From DAHUYF01 sp035623985 (GTDB taxonomy: Bacteria; Pseudomonadota; Alphaproteobacteria; ATCC43930; CGMCC-115725), in contig DASPSJ010000095.1 of NCBI GenBank assembly GCA_035623985.1, positions 1 to 64,000 on the forward strand: a stretch of 64,000 nucleotides of DNA, given 5' to 3'. The position numbers and the translations under genes were made by a program. This document shows, one piece after another, positions 35,032 to 42,351 of this stretch (within the stretch, counting starts at the first letter, position 1; every line of letters starts with the position of its first letter). The notes beneath the pieces were generated by a model, which searched no databases, was not told where the DNA came from, and was given only the letters and a program-made list of their open reading frames with translations.

Positions 35032-35976
35032 ATGGCCCGTACTTCATCGCCCGAACCGACCCTTTATGCAATCTCCCCTTCGGACAAGCACGACGTGCTC
35101 ACCGTCAAAAGCGTGTGGAGCGGCGATGAACCGCTGGCCTCGGGCCTCGCGCATCTCGTCCCGTTCACGAACCAGGGGACATCCTACCTCCTCGGCGTCA
35201 ACGCCAAGGGCGCCGCCAGCGCCTATCGCCTGCGCAACAAGGCGCCCTGGATCGAGCCGGTCAAATCGGCGATCGATCTCGGCGGACCCTGCGACATCGT
35301 GCAGCCCTTCGCGATCGGCGGCCGGCTGCACTTCATCGCCTACACGGCGAAGGCGGGCCTGCTGAAATTCTTCGCCATCGGCGACGGCCTCGCCTCCTCG
35401 AAGAAGCCTTTCGAATATTTCCGCCACCGCCAGCCGGGCGTCACCACCGGCTGGACGGTGCTGCAGCCCGTCACCCATCTCAACAAGAACTACTACATGA
35501 CCTACGGATTCCACACCGGCGCGGTCGAGCTGTTCTCGATCTCGGTCGCCGCGACCGTCGCCGGCGACGTGCCGCCGCTCGATACCGAGAACGTGTGGTC
35601 CTGGGTCTGGGCCAAGGGCTGGACGCGCTTCGCCTTCTTCCAGCTCGGCGGCGAGAACTTCTTCCTCAAGACCAACACGCTGAAGCCCAACGTCAACATC
35701 GACCATCTCGACAGCGATCCGAACATCCGCTCGAACGAGGTCGGCACCGAGATGGATCTGGAGGATGCGCAGCAGCTCGACATCTGCAGCTCCTTCTACC
35801 AGAACGGCAACACGCCCTATTTCATCACCTACATGAAGAACGGCAAGACCACCGTCAACCGCGTCCACGGCGACTGCCTGGGCTGGACGACGGAAGCGAG
35901 GCTCACCGCCGTCAAGGGCGCGTCGCAGATCGTAACCTACGGGATCGACGGCCAAACCTTCGCGCTTTTCTATTAG
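35032..35976 (+). CDS. Beta-propeller/lectin-like repeat protein
   Basis: A 314-residue protein made of about six loosely repeated blocks of 45-50 residues, each with an aromatic hydrophobic strand pair, for example LVPFTNQGTSYLLGVNAKGA, LQPVTHLNKNYYMTYGFHTG and FAFFQLGGENFFLKTNT. The pattern (strand, polar turn, YxL/FxxY strand, Gly turn) resembles tachylectin- or tectonin-type beta-propellers. No signal peptide. ATG 35032 follows a GGGAG site about 15 bases upstream. As part of the operon it may recognise a glycan or a protein ligand (inference). Confidence 0.65.
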   Translation: MARTSSPEPTLYAISPSDKHDVLTVKSVWSGDEPLASGLAHLVPFTNQGTSYLLGVNAKGAASAYRLRNKAPWIEPVKSAIDLGGPCDIVQPFAIGGRLHFIAYTAKAGLLKFFAIGDGLASSKKPFEYFRHRQPGVTTGWTVLQPVTHLNKNYYMTYGFHTGAVELFSISVAATVAGDVPPLDTENVWSWVWAKGWTRFAFFQLGGENFFLKTNTLKPNVNIDHLDSDPNIRSNEVGTEMDLEDAQQLDICSSFYQNGNTPYFITYMKNGKTTVNRVHGDCLGWTTEARLTAVKGASQIVTYGIDGQTFALFY

Positions 35977-36022
35977 CGCGCCGCGCAGGGCGGGTTTTGC
36001 GCCGGCGGCGGGAGGAGGGAGC

Positions 36023-37675
36023 ATGACGGACGGGGTGGATTGGAAAACGCAACCGCTCGAACTGCGTCTGGCGCATGAGGTGAAGGCTTGCCGCACCTGC
36101 GTCTGGTTCTGGAAGGGCACGCCGCCCTATGGGCCCTATCCGAGCTATGATTGGACGACGGACTTTCCGCCGCAGGCAAACCGCAACGAAGCGCAATCGC
36201 CCAGGGGCTCGTCGCCCAAGCCCTGGCTCACGGCGCGCCTGACCGGCGACAGGTTCGTCGATCCCGGCATCATGCATGGCTGCCGCAAGGCGCCGATCAT
36301 GACCGTCGGCATCAATCCCAACATGACCGCGTGGTTTCCTTATGCCTCGGCGGCCGGCTGGCTCTATCCCGCCTTCAACAGCGATGCGCGCTATGCCTAT
36401 TACTATCGCCATTTCACGCTCTACCAGGAGAGCCTGTCGCTCGACTATGTGCGCAAGCATCTGAGCGCGGACGAGCGCCTCCTCGCCGAGGATGACGGCT
36501 ACCTCAGCGAGGTCGCGCGCGAGCCCGTCCACAATTACCTCCGCTTGACCCTGCAGTATCGGGGCCGCGGCGCGCCGACGGTCCACGAGATCGCCTGGAA
36601 GCCCGAGGCGCGGTGGGTCGTCGTGCAAGATGCAGGCAAAGCCGAGGACGAGCGGACCTGGTTCAAGAAGGGCGACCCGATCGCCGGCCGCTTCGACTGT
36701 CCCGCCGAGGTCGATGCCGAGATCTACGAGAACCCCTCGGGCTACTACCAGCGCATGGTCGAGGTGCTCGAGCGCTTCAAGCGCAAGACCGGGCTGGAGA
36801 GCGCCAACCTCACCGTCGGCGAGGACGTGGCCCAGCACGACATGGTCTCCTGCGCCTCGCCCGGCTGGCAGAGCAAATACGACATGGCGACCGAGCGCAT
36901 CGCCCATAACTGCGTGCACGATCACGGCTGGATCGTCTCGCAGTTCGTGCAGAGCCAGCCGGCGGTGGTCATCCTCGTCGGCGGCAGCGCGCTTTCCATG
37001 TTCCGCGGCGTGTTCGGCCCCTACATGACGCTCGAGGACTCCGGCCACGACATCTATCAGCTCCTCGACGAGACCTGCTCGCGCCCGACCTACGTGACGA
37101 TCGACATCGGCAAGGTCAAGTTCCGCACGCGCGTGCTGACGCCGCCGCACTTCTCCTACGCCGCCAATTTCTTCGCCCAGGCGCGCCTTTCGGAGGCGGC
37201 CTGGGCCGCGTTCCAGCACGATTTCGCCGCCGACGCCAGGGTGCTGGCCGAAGCCCATCGCGTGTGGGAGCCCAATTCCGACGGCACCGTGCCGATCGAG
37301 CTCAAGGGGCCGGGCGATCCCCTGCGCGCCCGGATCAGCGTCGCCGGCTGGCAGGTGCTGACCGCCTATTACATGGATCCCTACGACAAGCTCGCGGGCG
37401 CGCTCGCCGACGAGTTCAAGGCGGGCACGCTCGCCTTCGACGCCGCGACCGGGCATTTGAAGCGCAGCGACGGGCCGTGCCGTTTCTGCGTCAACGGCCA
37501 ATGGACCTTCCCCGAAGGCTGCGCCTATGGCAAGCCCGACGTTCCGCCCTACGGGGCGGGCGAGCTCGAGGCCGCGGTCGAGACGATCCTGGCCCGCGCG
37601 CGCGACGCGGCGGCGGCGCGCACGGCGCCGGGCGGCCCGTCCTCCTCCCCTTCTTCCAGCAGGAGCGCGCCATGA
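36023..37675 (+). CDS. Large uracil-DNA-glycosylase-superfamily-like protein with Fe-S-type cysteines
   Basis: A 550-residue protein. The pattern of UDG family 4/5 enzymes is recognisable: CRTC at residues 23-26; motif A as PIMTVGINPNMTAWFP (GINPN at 96-100, like the GINPG of MUG/TDG enzymes); HDMVSCASPGW with Cys277; then NCVHDHGWIVSQFVQSQPAV with Cys297, followed by VILVGGSALSMF. Four Cys (23, 26, 277, 297) could hold a [4Fe-4S] cluster. LTPPHFSYAANFF might replace motif B. A roughly 170-residue insert separates motif A from the third Cys, and the C terminus has CRFC. Enzymatic activity and target are unknown. Overlaps the next gene by 4 bases. Confidence 0.65.
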   Translation: MTDGVDWKTQPLELRLAHEVKACRTCVWFWKGTPPYGPYPSYDWTTDFPPQANRNEAQSPRGSSPKPWLTARLTGDRFVDPGIMHGCRKAPIMTVGINPNMTAWFPYASAAGWLYPAFNSDARYAYYYRHFTLYQESLSLDYVRKHLSADERLLAEDDGYLSEVAREPVHNYLRLTLQYRGRGAPTVHEIAWKPEARWVVVQDAGKAEDERTWFKKGDPIAGRFDCPAEVDAEIYENPSGYYQRMVEVLERFKRKTGLESANLTVGEDVAQHDMVSCASPGWQSKYDMATERIAHNCVHDHGWIVSQFVQSQPAVVILVGGSALSMFRGVFGPYMTLEDSGHDIYQLLDETCSRPTYVTIDIGKVKFRTRVLTPPHFSYAANFFAQARLSEAAWAAFQHDFAADARVLAEAHRVWEPNSDGTVPIELKGPGDPLRARISVAGWQVLTAYYMDPYDKLAGALADEFKAGTLAFDAATGHLKRSDGPCRFCVNGQWTFPEGCAYGKPDVPPYGAGELEAAVETILARARDAAAARTAPGGPSSSPSSSRSAP

Positions 37676-38832
37676 CGACGATCTCGAACCACCTCGCCGT
37701 GGCCAAGCCGGACCGCGATCTCGATTGGCTCAAAGGCGCGCTGCAGACGGCCATCGCGCTCGAGCACGCGACGATGCCCTATTATCTCGCGGCGACCTAT
37801 TCGCTCGAAGTGCAGAACTATACCGCCTACAACCTCCTGCGCAGCGTCGCCATGGAGGAGATGGCCCACATGGCGATCGCCTGCAACCTGCTGGCCGCGA
37901 TCGGCGGCGCGCCGAAGATCATGGGTCTCGCGCCGGCCTATCCCTCCCGCGGCCTTCCCGGCAATGCGGAGCCCGATCTCTATGTCTGCCTGGCGCCGCT
38001 CTCCAAGCGGCTGCTGCAGAATTTCATGCGGCTCGAGACCCCGTTCTTCCTGCTCGATCCGCAGTTCCAGCACGAGGCCTATCCCACGATCTCGCGGCTC
38101 TACGACGGCATTCGCGGCGCGGTGCGCGACAACCGCGCGCAAATCCGCGACGCGATGAAGCGCGGCGGCGGCGCCAACCAGGTCGGCGACGACATCGGCT
38201 TCAGCACCTTCGCCTACGCCGAAGGCAAGGATCCGGTTCCCGGGATCGAGGCCGCGATCGACGAGATCCTGACCCAGGGCGAGGGCTCGACCTCGAGGAC
38301 GCTGCATGCCGGCCCGGCCTCGCAAGGCGAAGAGTCGCATTACTGCAAATTCGCCGAGATCTATTACGGCCACCAGTTCGCAATGCCCGGCGACGTGGTG
38401 ACGCTCACCAAGGCGACGGAGCCGCAATTCTTCGGCGGCTACCCGATTCCGTTTCCCGCCGTGCGCAACACGCTGAGCGTGCCCAAGGACGGCTATGCCA
38501 AGCTCCTCGCCAAGGATCCGGAGGGCGACGCCGCGTCCAAGGACCTGCTCGCCTTCGACCGCGCCTATTCCGGCCTCATGGGAAATCTCGACGCCATGTG
38601 GAACGGACCCGCGGACAAGTCCTGGCCCACCTTCGGCCAGGCGGTCGAGACGATGGCGAAGCTGCGCGTGCTCGCCTGCTTCAACATCATGAAGCATCAG
38701 GTGCCGCCCGCCGCGGTGGCGGCGCTGCCGCAATTGTACCCGGACGAGATAAACGACCTCGCCGCCTATACCGATCTCGCGGCGCCGGTCTATTACGGAC
38801 CCCGCTTCCGCAACGTCGCCGCCGCGCCCTGA
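37672..38832 (+). CDS. Ferritin-like (VioB/iminophenyl-pyruvate dimer synthase-like) protein
   Basis: A 386-residue protein with an N-terminal ferritin-like helical bundle: LQTAIALEHATMPYYLAATY, with Glu31, and VAMEEMAHMAIACNLLAAIGG, with Glu63 and His66 (ExxH), as in the domain found in RebD/VioB partners. A second set of likely ligands occurs in GEESHYCKFAEIYYGHQF. Such domains bind iron and oxidise or dimerise small molecules, but many are uncharacterised. The start ATG overlaps the preceding stop (ATGA). Last gene of the five-gene operon; a palindromic region follows. Confidence 0.8.
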   Translation: MTTISNHLAVAKPDRDLDWLKGALQTAIALEHATMPYYLAATYSLEVQNYTAYNLLRSVAMEEMAHMAIACNLLAAIGGAPKIMGLAPAYPSRGLPGNAEPDLYVCLAPLSKRLLQNFMRLETPFFLLDPQFQHEAYPTISRLYDGIRGAVRDNRAQIRDAMKRGGGANQVGDDIGFSTFAYAEGKDPVPGIEAAIDEILTQGEGSTSRTLHAGPASQGEESHYCKFAEIYYGHQFAMPGDVVTLTKATEPQFFGGYPIPFPAVRNTLSVPKDGYAKLLAKDPEGDAASKDLLAFDRAYSGLMGNLDAMWNGPADKSWPTFGQAVETMAKLRVLACFNIMKHQVPPAAVAALPQLYPDEINDLAAYTDLAAPVYYGPRFRNVAAAP

Positions 38833-38869
38833 CCGCGCCGGCGGGGAGGCAGGCCCGAGGCAACCAATT

Positions 38870-38896
38870 TAGGTTGACAGGCTCATTGTCAACCTA
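38870..38896. promoter_or_regulatory. Palindromic site 1 with embedded TTGACA/TATAAA
   Basis: TAGGTTGACA-GGCTCAT-TGTCAACCTA: 10-bp arms, 7-base centre. It contains TTGACA at 38874-38879, and TATAAA begins at 38895 with a 15-base spacer, so the palindrome overlaps a short-spaced sigma-70-like promoter reading toward the SatD-like gene. This arrangement fits a repressor operator. Confidence 0.6.
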
Positions 38897-38897
38897 T

Positions 38898-38928
38898 AAA
38901 GGTTGTCAACGGCGTTGACAACCTTTTT
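38898..38928. promoter_or_regulatory. Palindromic site 2, perfect 13-bp arms, followed by T-run
   Basis: AAAGGTTGTCAAC-GGC-GTTGACAACCTTT at 38898-38926, a perfect inverted repeat with 3-base centre; five T end it. It shares the GGTTG.CAA core with sites 1, 3 and 4. It could be an operator, a rho-independent terminator for the ferritin-like operon, or both. Confidence 0.6.
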
Positions 38929-38959
38929 GGGTTGCCGATCCTCGAGCGGTTGCACGGCC

Positions 38960-39625
38960 ATGGCTGCTTCCCCCCGACGCTCCCCGGAATATATCTCCCT
39001 GATCGGCGACATCGTCGGCTCGCGGCAAATTCCGGGCGGCCAGCGCGCAAGGCTGCAGCAGCGGTTTCAGGCCCTGATCGGCAATCTCAATGCGAAATAC
39101 CGTCAATACCTCGCGTCCCAGTTCATCATAACCTTGGGCGATGAATTTCAGGGGCTGCTGTCGAAGGCCGCTCCGATCCCCGACATCGTTTGGGATCTCG
39201 AGGAAGAGCTTCAAGATCGGGAATTCCGCTTGGGCTTCGGCATCGGCGTGCTCTACACCCCGCTGCAAGAATACGCGATAAACCTCGACGGCCCCACTCT
39301 TCACAACGCGCGCGCCGCGATCGACGTCGCGAAATCCGGATTGGAGCTCGGCGGCGTCTTTAGGGGCTTCGGCAAGCTCGATACCATACTGGATGGAATT
39401 GCCCGGATGCTGTGGTTCCACAGGTCGAGATTGACCCGTCAGCAACGCAGGATCGTTCATCTCCTGCGCCAAGGGATGACGCACACGCAGATCGCGGGGC
39501 GATTGCGCGTCTCGCGGCAAGCCATATCGAAACAGGCTCAGGCGTCGGGATGGGGACCATACGCCGCGGCGGAGACGTCCTGGCGCGCGCTTTTGCAGGC
39601 TTACGTGGAGCCGATGCTGGAGTGA
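38960..39625 (+). CDS. SatD-like protein with C-terminal helix-turn-helix
   Basis: A 221-residue protein. The N-terminal two thirds carry the SatD-family pattern: EYISLIGDIVGSRQIPGGQR, FIITLGDEFQGLL, EEELQDREFRLGFGIGVL and LDGPTLHNARAAIDVAK, which resembles a nucleotide-cyclase-like alpha/beta fold. The C terminus is a LuxR/sigma-region-4-like helix-turn-helix (RQQRRIVHLLRQGMTHTQIA, then GRLRVSRQAISKQ). ATG 38960 is used because homology begins there. Followed 7 bases later by a DUF3307-type membrane gene. It may bind the neighbouring GTTGAC palindromes (inference). Confidence 0.8.
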   Translation: MAASPRRSPEYISLIGDIVGSRQIPGGQRARLQQRFQALIGNLNAKYRQYLASQFIITLGDEFQGLLSKAAPIPDIVWDLEEELQDREFRLGFGIGVLYTPLQEYAINLDGPTLHNARAAIDVAKSGLELGGVFRGFGKLDTILDGIARMLWFHRSRLTRQQRRIVHLLRQGMTHTQIAGRLRVSRQAISKQAQASGWGPYAAAETSWRALLQAYVEPMLE

Positions 39626-39632
39626 CCGGACA

Positions 39633-40481
39633 ATGGCTCACAGGGCGATCAGCGATGCCTATCTGCTTTGGTCGGAGGTCCTTTTCGCGTGGGCTCTGGC
39701 GGCCTACGGCGTAAATTCGGATCCCTTGGCCGATGAGAGCAAGGATTTTCGCTGGCGCGGCTGGATGGCGTTCTATGGGGGACGCTGCGTCCTTGCCTGC
39801 GCCGCCGCTCTCCTCGTCTGCCGCTCCGCCGTTTTGGCGATCTCGCTTTTCCTCTCCGTCGCCGTCCCGCCCTGGATCCGATATAAGGTTCCCGCCAAGC
39901 GCAGGGCCGAGGCGGAATGCGCGTTCATCATGATACCGGCCGTCGGGCTGCTGTTTATCGTCGAGCGCCTCGGCCTTGCGCCGAGGTCGAGCGCCGCGTC
40001 CCTGCTCATAAGCGCGGACAAGCTCGCGGCGTTGCTGATTTCGGCAACCTCCTTGCTGTTGGCGGTCCGCGGCGGAACCTACATCGTCAGGAGCTTTTTG
40101 CGGAAGGCCGGAACCTTGCCGCAAGTTGCGGCCGTCGCCGCGGGCGTCCAGGCGCCGCCCGCGTCCGAAGCGCCGTCGGCGCAAGCCGCTCCCCGCGTCG
40201 ACGTGTCGGAGTTCAATCGCGGCCGTTTGATCGGGAACCTGGAGCGGCTTGTGCTCACCGTCGCCCTGGCCGCCGGCAGCTTTGCCGCGGTCGGCTTCCT
40301 CCTGGCGGCAAAGGGAGCGATCCGCTTCGACGAATTCGCCAAACGGGACTTCGCGGAATATTTTTTGGTTGGATCCTTGGCGAGCATTCTGATCGCGCTC
40401 TGCGCCGGCCTCGTCATCCGCTTTGCGCTTCTTGCGCTCTGGCCGGATCTGCTGGTGTTGCAGATACAATCGGGATCTTAG
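39633..40481 (+). CDS. DUF3307-type integral membrane protein, partner of SatD-like gene
   Basis: A 282-residue protein with about five to seven hydrophobic segments. The C-terminal domain (NRGRLIGNLERLVLTVALAA followed by GSFAAVGFLLAAKGAIRFDE and EYFLVGSLASILIALCAG) matches the DUF3307 pattern seen beside SatD genes in many bacteria. A cytoplasmic Ala/Pro-rich linker at about residues 170-190 separates it from the N-terminal helices. Immediately downstream of the SatD-like gene, so very probably cotranscribed. Function unknown. Confidence 0.8.
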   Translation: MAHRAISDAYLLWSEVLFAWALAAYGVNSDPLADESKDFRWRGWMAFYGGRCVLACAAALLVCRSAVLAISLFLSVAVPPWIRYKVPAKRRAEAECAFIMIPAVGLLFIVERLGLAPRSSAASLLISADKLAALLISATSLLLAVRGGTYIVRSFLRKAGTLPQVAAVAAGVQAPPASEAPSAQAAPRVDVSEFNRGRLIGNLERLVLTVALAAGSFAAVGFLLAAKGAIRFDEFAKRDFAEYFLVGSLASILIALCAGLVIRFALLALWPDLLVLQIQSGS

Positions 40482-40801
40482 CAGCGGTTCCGGAAGAGGG
40501 CTCACGGGGGATTGAGGCGCGGCCCGGTTCGGCGGCGCCGTAGCCTGCCCTTGCCGTGCCGGCCCGCGAGGAATGCCGGCCGATTGGCGCGGATAGGCCG
40601 GCGTCATGAAATCGTCGGAAGCGCGGGAAAGCGGCGACGGCTGCGGGCTTTTCTTGCGATTTGGCAGTCCGCTTGACGACCGGCGGAGGCGCGTGCCGGA
40701 AACAGCCGGGAAGGCGCGCTCCGATTTGTCAACCTCTTTCGGTTGATTGGCGCTCGGTCAACCCGAAACGGTTGACCAAATGATGCCCCGCCGCCGCCCG
40801 C
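40482..40801. other. 320-bp convergent intergenic region
   Basis: Between the convergent membrane-protein and metallo-beta-lactamase genes. The left 240 bases are GC-rich without a recognised feature. The right end holds palindromic sites 3 and 4 of the GTTGAC family (listed separately). No gene seen. Confidence 0.5.
40729..40777. promoter_or_regulatory. Palindromic sites 3 and 4 of the GTTGAC family
   Basis: Site 3: TCAACC-TCTTTC-GGTTGA at 40729-40746. Site 4: GGTCAACC-CGAAAC-GGTTGACC at 40756-40777, with perfect 8-bp arms. The half-site GGTTGA(C) is the same as in sites 1 and 2 at 38870-38928, so the SatD-like/DUF3307 pair is bracketed by the motif. Being between convergent genes, these two are not obvious promoters here. 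Confidence 0.55.
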
Positions 40802-42349
40802 TCACAGTTTGTAATCGATATAGAGCTGGTCGATGCCGGAGGTCGTGCGCGTGGAAAACGGCTTCCCCAGGGCGTCGAGGCCGGAGGTCGGCTTGGTCTT
40901 GCCGGCGCCGATCTGGTCGCTGCGCGCCAGTTGGTTGTTGGTTTTCTTCTCGATGGCGTCGAGCAGCGGAATCCGCGGCACCTCCGTGCCGGTCGCCGGC
41001 TTGCCGTAGCAGTCGGGCTCGGTCGAGCACATCGCCACGCACCCCTGCCGCATCGCGCCGAGCGCGTCCTTCGGCGTCGCGTTGGTGCTGCCGTGGTGGC
41101 CGACCTTGTAGAAGTCGATTTCGCCGAGGATCTCCTTGCTCGCGTCGGTGAGCGCGGTGTGGCCGGAGGTCCCGACTTTGCCGCCATAGAGGAAATTCTC
41201 CCAATTGCCCCACTGCGCGTCGCCCGCGAACAGCAGGTGCTTGCCGCCGAAGGTGAACAGCACCACCAGGCTTTGATTGTTGAGCGTCTCGTCCGCCTGC
41301 CGCGCCTTGGCGGCGAGCACGTCGGGCTGCACCTCCGTCACCGACCGCTCGACGGTTTCCTGGCTGTCGTAGCGGAAGGCGGCTTGCGGGTATTCCTTGC
41401 CGCCGATCTGGAAGACGCGCTCGAAGGGTTGGACCGGCTGCGACACCGAGAGGTCGTTTGCGGCAAGATATTGCTCGTTCTTGCCGTTCATCTGTTTGAC
41501 CAGCGCGAGATCGTGCGGCGGTCCCAGGATTTGCGCCGTGAGGCCCGCGGCGGCGAGATCCGCGGGCAAGGTCGGCGCGTCGCCCGCCTTGTAATAGGCG
41601 ATAGGCGGCTTGTTCTTGAAGCCGCCATGGAGGACGCCCAGCGCCACGTCGTTGCTGTTGCCCTTGCCGAGGGCCAAGGCGGGTCCGGTGATGTTCTCGG
41701 CCATGTAGCCGAGCTCGTCGTCCTCGGGGTTCTTTCGCGCCGCCAGCGCCTGCGCGAGCTGCCGCGCCACCCCCGCAAGGCTCGCCTGGAAGGCCGCCGC
41801 CCCCGTGTCGCCGGGATCCTCGAACCATGACATCCAGACCTGCTCGACGGTGAACTGGCTGAAGACGTCCTTGCAGGTCGCGAAGCCGGAGATGTGATCG
41901 GCATGGCGGTGCGTCATGATGACGAGCGCCAGATTGCTCCCGGTGTCCTGCGCCATCTGGGCGACGGCTTCCTTGATGCTGCCGATGTCTCCGGCATGGA
42001 CGCCGCAATCGATGAGAATGTGCTTGAGGCCCGCCGGCGTCAGCACCGTCAGCAGGAAGAAGTCGCCGAACCCGATGCGGAACATGCGCACGCGCAATCC
42101 GCTGGGGCCGACGGCGCTCCGGTCCGATGCGGCGGGCGCCTTTGCGGGAGCGCTCGCCGCCGCCACCGCATCGGCGGGGCTCGGTTGCGCGCTTGTCGGC
42201 GCGTTGGCCGGCGCCGGGGTTTGCGTTTTCTTGCGCGTCGTGCGCCGCGGCCGCGCGGCGGCGGCCGTGCTTTTCCGCCGCCGGGGCGTCGCAGATTTCG
42301 GTTTCGTCCGAGGGCGCTTCGCCGTGCGCCGGCCGCCGCGTGTGGCCAT
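40802..42349 (-). CDS. Metallo-beta-lactamase-fold hydrolase (ComEC-like) with basic N-terminal tail
   Basis: A 515-residue protein. Residues 1-80 are a Lys/Arg/Pro/Ala-rich tail without signal-peptide form. The MBL domain follows: IDCGVHAGD, zinc motif THRHADHISGF with H147, H149, D151 and H152, then LLFAGDAQWGNW with the bridging Asp, and YKVGHHGSTNATP with the last His, as in ComEC-type phosphodiesterase/nuclease domains. A 200-residue insertion lies between the zinc motifs. ATG 42349 is preferred; a TTG at 42355 would overlap the metallopeptidase stop (TTGA). Substrate unknown; nucleic acid is plausible. Confidence 0.82.
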   Translation of the reverse strand: MATRGGRRTAKRPRTKPKSATPRRRKSTAAAARPRRTTRKKTQTPAPANAPTSAQPSPADAVAAASAPAKAPAASDRSAVGPSGLRVRMFRIGFGDFFLLTVLTPAGLKHILIDCGVHAGDIGSIKEAVAQMAQDTGSNLALVIMTHRHADHISGFATCKDVFSQFTVEQVWMSWFEDPGDTGAAAFQASLAGVARQLAQALAARKNPEDDELGYMAENITGPALALGKGNSNDVALGVLHGGFKNKPPIAYYKAGDAPTLPADLAAAGLTAQILGPPHDLALVKQMNGKNEQYLAANDLSVSQPVQPFERVFQIGGKEYPQAAFRYDSQETVERSVTEVQPDVLAAKARQADETLNNQSLVVLFTFGGKHLLFAGDAQWGNWENFLYGGKVGTSGHTALTDASKEILGEIDFYKVGHHGSTNATPKDALGAMRQGCVAMCSTEPDCYGKPATGTEVPRIPLLDAIEKKTNNQLARSDQIGAGKTKPTSGLDALGKPFSTRTTSGIDQLYIDYKL

Positions 42350-42351
42350 GG

